Shown here: one piece after another, positions 11,557-23,081 of the stretch | Position numbering within the stretch: position 1 is the first letter of the stretch | Layout of the letters: every line of letters begins with the position of its first letter | Source: Calonectria ilicicola | Lineage: Eukaryota > Ascomycota > Sordariomycetes > Hypocreales > Nectriaceae | Reading direction: 5' to 3' | Length of the DNA: 64,000 bases | Assembly: GCA_020809705.1 (NCBI GenBank) | Contig: CP085833.1 | Span: 3,844,001 to 3,908,000 of the forward strand | Made by a program: the position numbers and the translations under genes | Notes under the pieces: model-generated | Seen by the model: only the letters and a program-made list of their open reading frames with translations | What the model was told of the DNA's origin: nothing | The model's database searches: none

Positions 11557-13576
11557 TTTAGGCGAATTTTGGGAGGTGATGATTCCTTGAGTTAGAGGAG
11601 TAGAATAATACTGGAGACCCTGTGCAAGCTTGTGGATTGAAACCGAACTGATTGACTTGAGAATTAAAATTTCCCACAGCTGGAGTGGTCTGGCTTATTT
11701 ATCGCCGGAAGATGATACTCAGTGAATTCAATAGCAACAATTATCTCACCAGGCGGGTCACCACATCCAAAGCAACAAAGTGTTGCTTTTGATGTGCGAA
11801 TTGTTAGTAGGCTAGGCGAGCCGCGAAGGACAGTGCACACCGCTAGTGGGCCCGGCGCCAGCGATCATTAAAAAAAAGAAGTTAAGCAGATATTGAATCG
11901 AAGCCATCTAATTACGATTGAAGTCTTGGTCTTGAAATCATCAGGGAGAGAATACCATTCGTCGATGTTTCTAAAGCCGGGCTTGGGAGCCTAAAGCTAA
12001 GAATGTGCTCCTCCAGCGGTAGCCCAGTTCTCACGATTTGAAGCCAGCCACCGAAACCCATTTTCTTCTACTAAAAAATATATGGAGAGAGAGAAAGGGG
12101 GGGGGAGGCATATTTAATTTACAGGATACCAGCGCCTCCTCTAAGGCTGTTGTCGCACGCCATGTCAAGCCTGTTACTGACAACCTTGACTCCCTTTGGT
12201 CATGTGGTCGATAATCAACAAAACGACCAAATCATCAAAAAGATGAAAATAAAATTCAAGTCTAAAAATTCAGATCGCGCAACTTCTTAGGAATAAGCAT
12301 CAATACAATATTTCACTCGTAATCATGCGGGATCATGTTTATGAGCATCATCGCATACCAAGCCAGCACTCTCCAAAGCATGCGGATCTCGACATAACAA
12401 TCACCTAGTATGAGATATCATCTAAATTTTAACATTGGACTCTAATCAAAGAAAAAGATAGCCCCCGCTTCTTGTACGAGAAAGTAATGTGTTGCGAATG
12501 GGTGAATGAGCGGTGGATTTTCCCACTCAATCGGCCAGCATGAAATCAAAATGATCCATGACAGACGGGCTTGTGCAAACAACTCCGAGTTAAGTCGATG
12601 CGTTGAGTTTTAACTTTTGACCGTTTTCTCACCATATTTATGCCAAACTCAGTCGATTGGCTCGTTGTTTTTACTTGGATGTGGCCCGTACGTCTGGATG
12701 GGGGCCAAGATCAGATGGTCTTGGGGTGCTGCAAAGTTGGTGGTGGTCTAGTCCTTGAACCTGATAACATGGGAACCTGGTGTATCAACGTGCAGCAAGC
12801 ATGCTTAGCCCACGCCACGTAGACACCAATGATAGGACCGGCATACTCAATCATCCTGCAGGAAAGTGAACGGACCAACTGAAACCCTTGTCATTAGCTA
12901 AGATCGACTGACCACCTCGATGTCGCATGAACAACTTAACAGAAAATGAGTCTGTGGAACTATTAACCGTTCGATTGGAAATGTGGACGAACCATTCACA
13001 CAACTACCTAGTTACCCTGTAGCAATTAAACGAGTGTTGCAAAGCACCACTCAGAGCCCAACGTTAGAAATAATTGTCCAATCGCAATTCTGTTGTGGTA
13101 CAAGTAAACATTTTAAGCTTCATATTTGACCAGGAGAGAAGAGAAAAAGAAAAGAAGATGACCAAATTTGCACCAGGGAAGGAAAAGTGAAGCAATCATC
13201 CTGAAGGCGTGATATTTCTTGCCTTCAAGATCGATCAAAACGGTCACCATAAAAGACGCTAAATCCCATCCGAAATTGTATGCTTATGAGAAAATTTGGA
13301 AGATCCAACCCTAATCATTGGAAATAGAGCATCACGAGCGGGGAGCTAAGAGATGATGTAAACCGTTCGGATATTATATCCGATTCATTCAGGATTTCTA
13401 TTGATACAAGGTCGTAAAGATATGAAAACATAATCGTAAGCCCAGTCCTGTGGTCTCCCTGAAGGGTCCCATTGTTGAGATGCTCGTTCCATCTTTTTTA
13501 AAGCATCAGCAAGACCATCATCACACACTTCCAGATAATCACACCCTCCTATTTCAGGATTGGAGCGAAAAGCCGT
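11557..13576. other. Intergenic region, no gene seen
   Basis: Two kilobases of AT-rich sequence with only a few short frames. It holds a GA-rich tract running into nine or more G residues (about 12084-12108) and the promoter of the flavoprotein, with a TATA-like ATAAATAA near 11694-11703 on the minus strand. Confidence 0.6.
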
Positions 13577-13964
13577 CTAATAAAGTCCAACACAGATGTC
13601 ACCCTTGATGCGAGCAGTCAGGTGAACTTCGGCCTCAAGGTCAAGCTTGATGCCGATAAGGAGGGCGGCAGGAGTAGGCTTGCCATTCTCATCGGTAGGG
13701 CCCTTGAGGAGCTGACCTGAAGTAGGGTGTTAGAATTGAAGAGAGAAGCATGGGTGATGAGATACTTACCAGCAGGGGCAGAGAGGCCGGTGGCAGTGGG
13801 GAGAGGGACAACAAACTGGCTTCTGGCACCCTCCTCAGAGCCGTAGGTGTTCTTGGCGACACTGCGTGAAAGTTAGCCAACTATTCCAAATCTTTTTAAC
13901 TTTTTGCACTCATGTTGCAAAACGCTGTGACTGAAAGGGGGTCTTACGCAGTAGGAGCAGACAT
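13577..13964 (-). CDS. Small conserved-looking protein of unknown function (82 aa)
   Basis: Three exons in transcript order: 13964-13948 (17 bases), 13861-13770 and 13716-13577, joined by two introns with good GTAAG donors and CAG acceptors. Frames join without a stop to give 82 residues starting MSAPTAVAKNTYGSEEG and ending in KGDICVGLY. Codon choice is strongly biased to GCC, CTC, AAG, ATC and GGC, as in highly expressed fungal genes, and a TATATAA box lies about 130 bases upstream. There is no signal peptide or membrane segment. The C-terminal half reads like an amphipathic beta-rich region (alternating IKLDLEAEVHLTARIKGD). I recognise no domain. The gene is invisible to a simple reading-frame scan because its exons are short; the splice model is the main evidence. 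Confidence 0.8.
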
Positions 13965-15745
13965 GTTGATTGTTGTGAGGTTGGTCTAAAAGAAGACAGG
14001 AGTGTGTTGAAAAGGTTTAGTGTTGATGATTAGAAGTTGAGAGTGTGTGAGTTGATGATGTTTTCAGTTTCAGAGAGGCACGGGATGAAGTCTTATATAG
14101 ACAATTCTGAGGCTGGACACCCTCACGAGAACATTTAAGCGCCAGGGCACTTGCGACCGAGACCCTATTCCTCCCGAATGGCTTCATAGAATGGCCTCTT
14201 TGAACCTCCCTGATCCCTGGATGAGACGCTGGAACGGAAAACCCAATTGCGCGCCAACCTCCTATGTTGATGTGTTGTCAATTGAGCCCCACAAGAAAAA
14301 GCACCGCGTTTATTGAGGTAAACAAGGCCATCGGAGAGGACAAGACGGAATCTAACCGCAGTTTGATACGCTTCAAGCGCAAAGGCACTTCTTGCCCCGG
14401 TATGTCGGACACTTCCGGCCCCCTTCTCTCCCGCATTCACCTGGTCGCAACTCAGCTCTGCGTGGCCCCACGCCATCTTGCAAGGACAAGGCCATCGAGC
14501 CAAGATGGGGATGCGCTACAGGGATCGAGCCGGCGGGAGAGGCGGAGTCTAAATACGGAAAGAGAGTCCACATCTATCGAATATTCTTCTCGGTCTGCCA
14601 ACCAATGACTGGCACCGGAGAAGAGACGAATCTACAGATCTGGCGCCCATCGTGATCCACCTTGCAGTCTGCACATAGGATCGTATCGATCCAACATATT
14701 CTATTCCACAAGCTGGCCAGCTGCGCCGTTTGCCACAGCTGGGGTGGCGGTCTGGACGCCCGGAGCTGAGAGGTCTTCACCGGTCGTTGCCGGTCCCTGG
14801 ATCCCACACAACTCGTCAGCAGCAAGGCGGGTCTGCGACTAACTAAATTGCCCGAGTGTTGCGAAACATCTTTTGGGGCTAGTATCAGGAGCAGTTGTTT
14901 ACAAGGTGATGCTCAATTGATCACTGGAACCAGCAGATCTGAGCGGTAGACCGATGCACATCGATCGAGTCGCTCGCATGTTAAAAACTTACGATGGGAT
15001 CATGGTCAGATAGTAGATTTTGACGCTACACCAAATATTGCAGCTGCACAACGGGCAGGCAGGCATTTTCTCTAATGAGGAGCTTATGCGCAGTGGGTTA
15101 TGGGGCAATGGCCAGACCGATTTTTAGCTGGGCGACGTTGAAGCTCGCAAGGATAGCCCAACTCTGAAACGAGACGAAAAAAAAAAAGAGGGCGGCTCCG
15201 ACTGAAGCACGGCCACGAAACGACACCAAGGACCAAGGTCACACCTCGGAGGGCCAGCTCAACGCCACCACGGGCCAATTCAATGTGCGGCCCTCGCCGA
15301 AGAAGAAGCAAAGTCGATTTCTGTAATCCAAAGCGGATCAAGTGTCCTTCACCGTCTCCAAGGTTACGGACGGCGAGAAAGATCAAGTGGTGCGTTGTCT
15401 CGCAGAGGATCGTGAGTGGTTTTCTAGACGACGACTCATAAGAGGGCCGGGACAGCTTGCTGCATCAAATTTGTGTCAACAGTGGCCGAGGATATCCGTT
15501 TCCGTCTGCCGGCAATGCAACGGCCATATTCTCCGTCCCTTGTTGATCTTGAGACGGCGCAAGCCCCACCATGCTGCTGCTCGATGAGGATGGTATTGCG
15601 GGGTAGTCAGTAGAGCGGGCTTATTGCCAGGTCTTGTTATCACCGTTGACAACACGTCACAACGTGTTTGCCATTGATCGTCCCATATGCTTTTGTAATA
15701 ATAGTATCATTATATTGCAATCGATTGTTCATCCCCACGGGCAAG
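13965..15745. other. Intergenic region between small gene and SCS alpha
   Basis: It holds the small gene's promoter and 5' leader, then about 1.5 kb of moderately GC-rich sequence with overlapping frames of 80-114 codons on both strands. None shows a motif or credible splice series. Nothing further is called. Confidence 0.5.
14093..14099 (-). promoter_or_regulatory. TATA box of the small 82-aa gene
   Basis: TATATAA on the minus strand, about 130 bases upstream of the proposed start at 13964, in an otherwise mixed-composition region. Confidence 0.5.
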
Positions 15746-16993
15746 ATGGTCATGTCACCGAGATATTTACGGCGTCTAAATCTGCCGCGGCTCCAGCAAG
15801 TGCGGAGAGGGCAGACCGAACGGTTGTACTCAGCCTCGAGTCTTCACCGAGGTCCCTATTATGAGACGATATCAAATCTAGACATAACGAAAAACACACG
15901 CGTAATGTATCAGGGTGTGTGTTGTTCAACATGAATTCGCCTCATCATACGACATTGCTGACGAGGTCACATCGCGTTCAGGCTTCACGGGGAAAGCCGT
16001 ATGCTCATCACCACCCTTCGACTATGGTCTGTCATGCTCAGTTTGCTATAGGCCACAGTAAATGCAAAGGAAACAATCGAGTATGGCACCAACATTGTTG
16101 GAGGTGTGTCACCGGGAAAAGGCGGGCAGACACACCTCGGCCTACCAGTGTTCAATACAGTGCAAGAGGTGAGCATCATCAATGCATCTCATCCGAGGCC
16201 ATCCATGTCTTACTATGACCATCTATAGGCCATGGGTCAAGTAAAACCACATGCTAGTTGCCTATTCGTTCCTGCTCAGCATGCTGCAAAGGCAATCATT
16301 GAGTCGATTGAGGCCGAAGTGCCGCTAGTTGTGTCGGTCGCTGAGCACATCCCAATACACGACATGTTGCGCGTGCAAGAAGTTCTTAGATCTCAATCCA
16401 AGACGCGGTTGGTTGGACCTAATTGTCCCGGAATCATTGCACCCGAACAATGCAGAGTTGGTTTTATGCCGTATAAACAATATTCCAGGGGATGCGTGGG
16501 AATCGTATCTAAATCTGGCACACTGAGCTACGAGGCTGTGGGGTCAACTACCGCGGCGGGCCTTGGCCAGAGCATCGTCGTCGGTATGGGAGGGGACCCT
16601 TTGGCAGGTATTTGGTACTCGTATCTATCGTCGTCTAGTGGGTGCTGATTGTTCACAGGGACAACTTTGGCCGATGGGTTGAAGCTCTTTTTCAACCACG
16701 AAGAGACCAAGGGGATAATCCTCATTGGTGAGATTGGAGGGGAGGCTGAGCTTGAGGCTGCTGATCTCATTAAAGAATATCGCAAGTCACCCAACGCAAA
16801 ACCCATCATTGCTATGGTGGCAGGAAGAACAGCCCCGCTAGGGAGAACCATGGGCCACGCCGGGGCTATTATGTCCCCCGGCGATGTTTCTGCAGCATTT
16901 AAAGCTAAGGCGCTTGAAGACGCCGGTGCACTTATCGTGCCGCATCCCGGGGTGATGGGGAGCAAGATGAAGGAACTTTTGGAGCGCGAGTAG
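15746..16993 (+). CDS. Succinate-CoA ligase alpha subunit paralog
   Basis: Exons are 15746-15914, 15982-15998 (a 17-base micro-exon), 16052-16168, 16229-16607 and 16659-16993, giving 338 residues. The Arg-rich start ([10 protein letters not shown]..., to about residue 35) looks like a mitochondrial presequence. The CoA-binding fold follows with QGFTGKAAT across the first two introns, then [40 protein letters not shown], the ligand glutamate in GEIGG (about 251-255) and the phosphohistidine His294 in GHAGA. The enzyme links acyl-CoA thioester cleavage to nucleoside triphosphate synthesis in the TCA cycle. Segments such as [12 protein letters not shown] and [11 protein letters not shown] differ from the usual mitochondrial alpha subunit, so this is probably a divergent second copy. 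The start was chosen for frame, A at -3 and the presequence. It pairs with the beta gene 0.7 kb downstream. Confidence 0.88.
15982..15998 (+). other. 17-base micro-exon of the SCS alpha gene
   Basis: It lies between introns 15915-15981 and 15999-16051 and encodes the FTGKA part of the conserved CoA-loop motif. Both flanking junctions (CAG/GC and GCC/GT) keep the frame, which is strong evidence that it is real. Confidence 0.8.
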
Positions 16994-17691
16994 GCGACGC
17001 ATTAGATAAGACTCGATGAGTATCACAAAGCGAACCTGACTGTGCACATGATAAATCATCATGGCAAATCATTAAAAATACTAGACTTCTCTGATCTTTT
17101 CGATTACAAAGAATGAAGTTTGTTATCACTACCGTAAATTCTCGATGTCGACCCTTTTGTATGCACAGCTCTATATCGCATGCCCAAGCCAAAATTCTTC
17201 GTGATGCTTCGAAAAGGAAGTGTGATGGTCAAACCTTCTCTTCTCCATCGAAATTAAAAGCCCTGAAATACTTGTTTTTTTTTTGGCCTATTTAATAAAA
17301 TCCCAAGTTCAAAATAAAAATCAATTCTCACAGACTGGTTTTATCGCTTGTTTGTTGATTCTTACATCGGACCTCACCAAATCGCCCCCACCAGGGTAGC
17401 TCCAGCTCGCATTGCCGATCAACCCCGCCTCTTCGGTTATCCCCAAACTTGAACCCCTCCAAAAACAACTTGACACTGCCTCAGTCTGATCGCTCACATA
17501 CTTGTGGGCATTGACTGGTTTAATTTATTTTCTAGCTCTATCCCAAAAATAGCAAATTTAATTGTTATTAGCCTTCTTTGGCCTCACACTTGACGCCATG
17601 CTCTACAGACAACCACTCGTACCGCGATTTCAGAAAACACTCCCAGCAAGTCCATTCCCAACAATGACACGGTATTACAAAAAGCTTACTA
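16994..17691. other. Gap between the two SCS genes
   Basis: About 700 bases holding the 3' end of the alpha gene and the promoter and 5' end of the beta gene. An upstream ATG at 17598 could start an additional, presequence-like first exon of beta (see that entry). No other gene is seen. Confidence 0.5.
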
Positions 17692-19115
17692 ATGAAGATC
17701 CCGTTGAGTTGGAAGAGGAAACTTCATATCCACTCTTTCCAATCTCAAAATTTACTTAGAGAAGTACGTGATGTAACAAAGTCCATAATGAGAGAGTCTA
17801 ACCTGTGAATGCTCTAGATTGGTGTGCCAGTACCGCGCGGCAAAGTAGCGGGAACAGTAAAAGAAGTTAGAGATGCCATAAAAGACTTCGGTAGGCAACT
17901 CCAATATCTTACAGTATGATTCGCTGATTGTCCCTTGGCCTGAAGGTGGGCCATGTTATATCAAACCCCAAGTTATCCAAACCGCAAGGAACGTGGTCCA
18001 ACCCGAGTCTACAACCGAGAATGGCGCCCAACTGGCCAACTCCTCAGAGAAAGGAGTTGAAGTAGCTTCTAAAATTCTGGGTCACCAGACACTGCCTGAA
18101 GCTGACCAAGCACGTCCCATAAAACGGGTTTACGTGGAAGAGTCAATCAAATATGATCAAAAATGGCGTTTGTGCATGACGATTGACAGAGAAAATTACT
18201 GCCCTGTTGTCATTATCGAAGAGGACGTTTCTAAATTCCAAGACCAGATAAGAGACCACTCTGAACACCAATTCAAATATCCTTTCGGCTTCACGGAAGG
18301 AATAACTCCGGTCCTCGCACAGCGCATCGCCTTGGAGATTAGTTTACCAGAACACAATTCACACAGCTTGAACTTAATCTTAAAAGGACTCTACAAGATT
18401 TTCGTGGAGAAAGAGGCTACCAACCTTCAGATCGATAGCCTCGTTCTTGGATCTGTGGATGGTCAACTGATTTGCATCGACTCTCACTTCACGTTTGATG
18501 ATGCGGCTCAATACCGCCAACCTGAGTTATTCACGTTAAGAGACTATGAGCAAGAAGTTAATGAAGAGGTAGAGGCAGAGGATCATGGCCTTGTTTATGT
18601 TAAGATGGATGGCAATATTGGAAATGTGGTCAACGGAGCAGGTCTAGCCATGGCCACAAACGACGCTATAAGCTACTATGGGGGAAAAAGCGCGAATTTT
18701 CTCGACGCTGGTGGCAAGGCCACCAAAGAGACAATGCTACGGGCATTCGATATTGTGATGAGAGACGAGCGCGTCACAGCCATCCTGGTCAATGTCTATG
18801 GAGGTAAGTATGGATTCTGGAGAAATTAGAGGTCAAGCTCTGATGCCTTTTTTCAGGGCTTACAAGGTGTGACATGATTGCCGAGTCCATCATCGCCGCC
18901 GCTACCGAGTTGGGGCCGCTCAAAGTCCCAGTCGTAGTTCGTTTGCAGGGAACAAATTCGGAGCTCGGGTTAAGTTTGGTAGGTGGTCCCTGAGCCATAA
19001 GCCTCAAGTTGCTAATTATATTCTCTAGTTGGAAAAAGCCAATCTTGGATTATATGTAGAGGCTGGATTTGGGGAGGCTTCACGCAAAGCGGTAGAGGTG
19101 GCGAACCAATCATAA
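17692..19115 (+). CDS. Succinate-CoA ligase beta subunit paralog, ATP-grasp loop missing
   Basis: Exons are 17692-17763, 17818-17890, 17946-18803, 18857-18978 and 19029-19115, giving 403 residues from the ATG at 17692. The N-terminus reads [15 protein letters not shown] then [11 protein letters not shown], the start of the beta ATP-grasp domain. The C-terminal ligase half is well conserved: [40 protein letters not shown] and QGTNSELG. Between IKPQV and ARNVVQ the expected glycine-rich loop (GGRGKG...GGV, roughly 15-20 residues) is absent, and no extra intron can hide it. Catalysis by this subunit is therefore doubtful. The start is uncertain: an exon beginning at 17598 (MLYRQPL) could be spliced in to add a targeting peptide. 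The gene follows alpha in tandem and its stop is 58 bases from that of the convergent sugar porter. Confidence 0.8.
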
Positions 19116-19173
19116 AATGTTTAGAGGTGCAAAAAATGCGCTGTAGACGATAAAGCAGCAATTCTATCTAGAA

Positions 19174-20914
19174 CTATAGATGAGCCGCATGTTCCACATT
19201 CTTCTCGTCCTTCTCTGACACAACCCCGCTGGATACTTGTTCCTGGGAGCGGCCTTCAGTATCCAGCTTGCCATGGGCAGCGAGCTCTTGCTGCATCTTG
19301 TGGGCAACAGCGACGGGATTTCCACCTTCGGAAAAGATGAAATCCACTTCCTCGAGAGCTAAATTCGAGGTCTCTGGAAAGAAAAGATAGATTATGGGCA
19401 CGAAGATTAAGTTGGTTGCCATGAAGATCAAGTATGCCTTCCATTCCAGACGATTAATGATTATTGGTGTAATCATGACCTGTTTGGTTGTTTAGATAAG
19501 ATCAACTTTGCTAGGGACTAAAAGTTGCGATGAACATACCACAGTGAAATTCCACAGCCAGTTTGAACTGACGCCAATTGCGGTGCCACGGGTTCTTGCG
19601 TGGAGTGGGAGGATCTCTGGTACATAAACCCAGGGCACGCAGTTCATACTTGCGCCGAAGATAAACATATAAGTGAAAAAGAATGCAACAGAAGCAGCAG
19701 CAAATGTCCTTCCATCCGATGGATCCTTGGCCTTGGAGAGAAGGGCAGCGACCAAAAGCATCGAGACACTCAGTCCTGCGGATCCCCACATCATGGTTAC
19801 TCGACGACCCATTCGGTCTAGTGCTAGAGAAGGAATCAGAGATCCCAAAGGAAACATTAGTTGAATGCATCCTGCGATGATTTGCGCCAGCCTGTGCTCA
19901 AGGCCGACGTTCTTTTGTAAAACAGCTAAGGCGAGTCAGCATCCCTCATGAAAGATTTGGAACCCGCAAATTGGGCAACGTACTAAGAATGTAGTACACA
20001 ACCAAGTTAATACCACCAACTTGGTTCATAAATTGCACAAACCATGCCAAGAATACTCTGTGCCTGGTCCTGACTTTGTCATGGCGAAAGGTTGACGTCC
20101 AGGATGCGCTGCCCTCAGCCTCCGCCTCCATTGCAAGAGCTTCCTCAATCGAATTGACTTCACGGAGGATATCTGGATGATCAATTGGTTTGTCGTATAC
20201 AGCCGACAGCACTTCGATCGCTTCTTGTCTGTTTCCATGATTCAGGAGCCAACGAGGCGATTCTGGTATTCCAAAGACGGCAATGATGACCCAAATGGCA
20301 AACACGGCTTGGAAAGCAATAGGCCATCGCCATGCAAAAGCGCCACCAACAAAGCTGAAAGCGAAATCCCACCAGTATGCAAATGCAATACCGATACCGA
20401 CAAACATGACCTCGGCTGAAACTAGACGCCCTCTTTTGGTACCCTCACACAGTTCCGATTGGTACCTATTGATTGTACAGTTAGCGATTATAATTCAGGA
20501 GCTAGTCGCGAAATTGATTGGATGGACTTACATGGGCACTGTGGATGTCTTGAGTCCGGTGCCAACGCCAGTGACAATTCGACCGACAATGAGATGGGCT
20601 CGAGTAAAGGCCGATGCTTGCAAGGCAGCCCCGATGATGATCCATACCATGCCAAGCCAAATTGTGCGGCGACGGCCCAATTTTTCGCCAACAAAGAAAT
20701 TGGCAAAGCAGCCCAGTAAACAGCCCAGGTTGTAGCTCGCTGTGATGAAACCAGTCAACGTATCGCCGGGGTTCTTGAACTGCCTCAGCCAATCTTCATT
20801 TTCAAGAATACCACCGAACACGCCCTGGTCGTATCCGTAGAGTACAAAAGCGCAGAGACAACATGATGTCACGGCCAATTGCAGCTTCTTGCCGCGGCCA
20901 AACCACGTCCGCAT
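19174..20914 (-). CDS. MFS sugar porter (hexose-transporter-like)
   Basis: Exons in transcript order are 20914-20532, 20465-19984, 19925-19540 and 19479-19174, giving 518 residues. Sugar-porter signatures are visible: GYDQGVFGGIL in helix 1, the GEKLGRRRT loop, VGRIVTGVGTGLKTSTVPMYQSE across the first intron, PESPRWLLNHG after helix 6, QFMNQVGGINLVVYY in helix 7, DRMGRR, and PETSNLALEEVD after helix 12. Twelve hydrophobic segments fit the family. It would import hexoses or related polyols by proton symport in the plasma membrane; the exact sugar is unknown. A long TATATATAT box sits about 140 bases upstream. It is convergent with the SCS beta gene, which gives no functional link by itself. 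Confidence 0.93.
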
Positions 20915-23081
20915 GTTGACTGTCGACCGCTCCGGTATAGGCTTATTTACTTGTAAAGATACGGCTGGGAAGGCAACTGAAACGAAAAAGTATGGTAAGA
21001 TTTATTTTAGAGCAATTGATCGACAAAACGGCTGCGGAAGGGGAATTTTAAAATATATATACAAAGACATGGCTTCAGACACTTGATTCCTGTGATTGTA
21101 TCCTGATGCGGAGGCCCCCATACACTGCTCCACTCTCCAACTGGGGGTACCATTTCGTGCGGAGAAGCACAACCGACTCATTAGCAATGGTACTTTACGT
21201 CACATCGGCTGCTATCCTGACTCGAGAAAACGGCGGTACCGCCCTTGTACACTGGCTGCCGTGCTGAGAATGCGCATCTGAGCCTCTGCGACATGCCATA
21301 AAAGGCAAGTTGAAGCACCAAACGACGCAAAACCTAGGGTCTGTGGGTTGAGACGGCGCACGGCAAGGGCGCCGCCATGGCGATCCTGGGGATTGTGGGA
21401 CGCGTCGGCCACAAGCCGGGTTGTGATTTGTGGGCGTTCCCCACAAACAATAAGATAATGACGTACAGTCGACACGGGAATAAGTCTGACGGTGAGATTC
21501 AAGGCGATGTCGGTTCCAATTGAGAATGATGGGTAGGATTTGACGGTCTTCTACGTGGTTTTGGATTAAGATTGAAATCCTCGTGATGGTACCACAACCA
21601 AGATAGTCAATCTTGGCTTGTGGTATCTGTGAAACCCCAACGTGACTGTCCTGTCTCATTTACCGCATGAGACTGAGATTAAATCTGACCTGTTCTAACC
21701 GACAAGAATGATCAGCGGTTATTAAATTCTTACGACTCCACAACCACCAGTTACTCGGGTTAGCATCCACCGATACGTTACAGAAGATGACGGGTAACGC
21801 CACATGCCTTAATGTAGCAGTCGATGCAAACCAGTTTGGCATGTGGGATTCTCAGATTTGATGCGCGAACTATTTACACAGCCTATGATTTGATACTTTA
21901 AACTCGCTGAACACGCTTACACGGTTGGGAATACCAACCGGTGATTGCATGATCTGAGAGGTCCAGGCTAAACCATTGGTCCAACTACGAGTCTTCTTGT
22001 TTTCCCCGTGATATGCGGAAACACCTGCCAAACACAGGAGCCAAACCCCATTCTAAATGCCAATTCCCCGCATCCGTTGCTCCCCCAAACTTGTACCGGA
22101 TCCGCATGCGAAAATGACAACCCCCAACAACGCCTGAGGGTGCCCCACCCCGATGGAGCACCGTCCGACTACGCTCAGGCGTAAAGTCTTCAAACACTCG
22201 GAATCATGTGGCCTATTACTGGCTGCAAGGATTGAGATGCAAGGCATGCGCGAGTGCCGCCCAAAGCAATTGCAAGAAACGAGGGTAATGCCGAATAACG
22301 GAGCTGTGATGGAGCTCTGCGCCAAGCGTCTATGTGCAGTCCAGTCGGCCTGCATCGTTATAACGGCATTGCGGGCCTGGAAAAAGTGATAAATGCATCA
22401 TCAATATGGCGCTCTGTAAAGTTTGGCTACATTACTTGGATCCTAATGAGTGAGCACTCGTCAATTGGTCAGCATCACTGGTATCTGAGGTCGAGACAGT
22501 GGCCAACACCATGAGTCTCAGTCTAGTTTACATTTCCATTTCAGGAGTGATCTGCACGATTACTTATTTGTTCCAAAAATGTTTCCGCTAATCCGAAGAG
22601 CCTCGGTTGTGCACTCTCTCGGTTCAATGCTACTCATACCGCAACTACTCTCTTGTCCTTACGTTAAAAGCTATCATCAGTAACTCACTATGGTCAAAAG
22701 GCACCATTTTTCAGCCAATATCGCTACTTTCCTTGAGCTCCCAACCAATTCTGCCAGCGATGAAACTTGAATGGGGAGCCTCAGTGTCTCGGGCCTTCCT
22801 ACCAAGCCTCGCCGACTACAGCCGACCAACCGCCGAGCAGATAACGTGCTAGAGGTTGAGTCAAGAAGGTTTCACATATCTACGAGAGGCAGCAGAAAAA
22901 AATAACAAAAGGGGTCGTGAAAATAAATTAGAAAATTATTGATTATGAGCCGATTAAAAATTAACGAGTGCTTTAGAACCCAGTGCAAAAATATGTACAC
23001 TTATTTCTTGACTTATATACACATCAAATAGCGTCATAAACTTCGCTTATCATCTATCCTGTCTTATATATCATGTGCAAC
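20915..23081. other. Intergenic region, no gene seen
   Basis: It holds the sugar porter promoter and the 3' flank of the FAD oxidoreductase gene. Frames of 60-154 codons overlap on both strands near 21.2-22.4 kb, but none shows a domain, codon bias or splice logic. Confidence 0.5.
21052..21061 (-). promoter_or_regulatory. TATA box of the sugar porter
   Basis: A TATATATATT element on the minus strand, 138 bases before the start codon at 20914. Confidence 0.45.

Noticed and set aside
21195..21659. 154-codon minus-strand frame in the gap upstream of the sugar porter
   Set aside because: Composition and residues look random and no homolog-like segment is visible.
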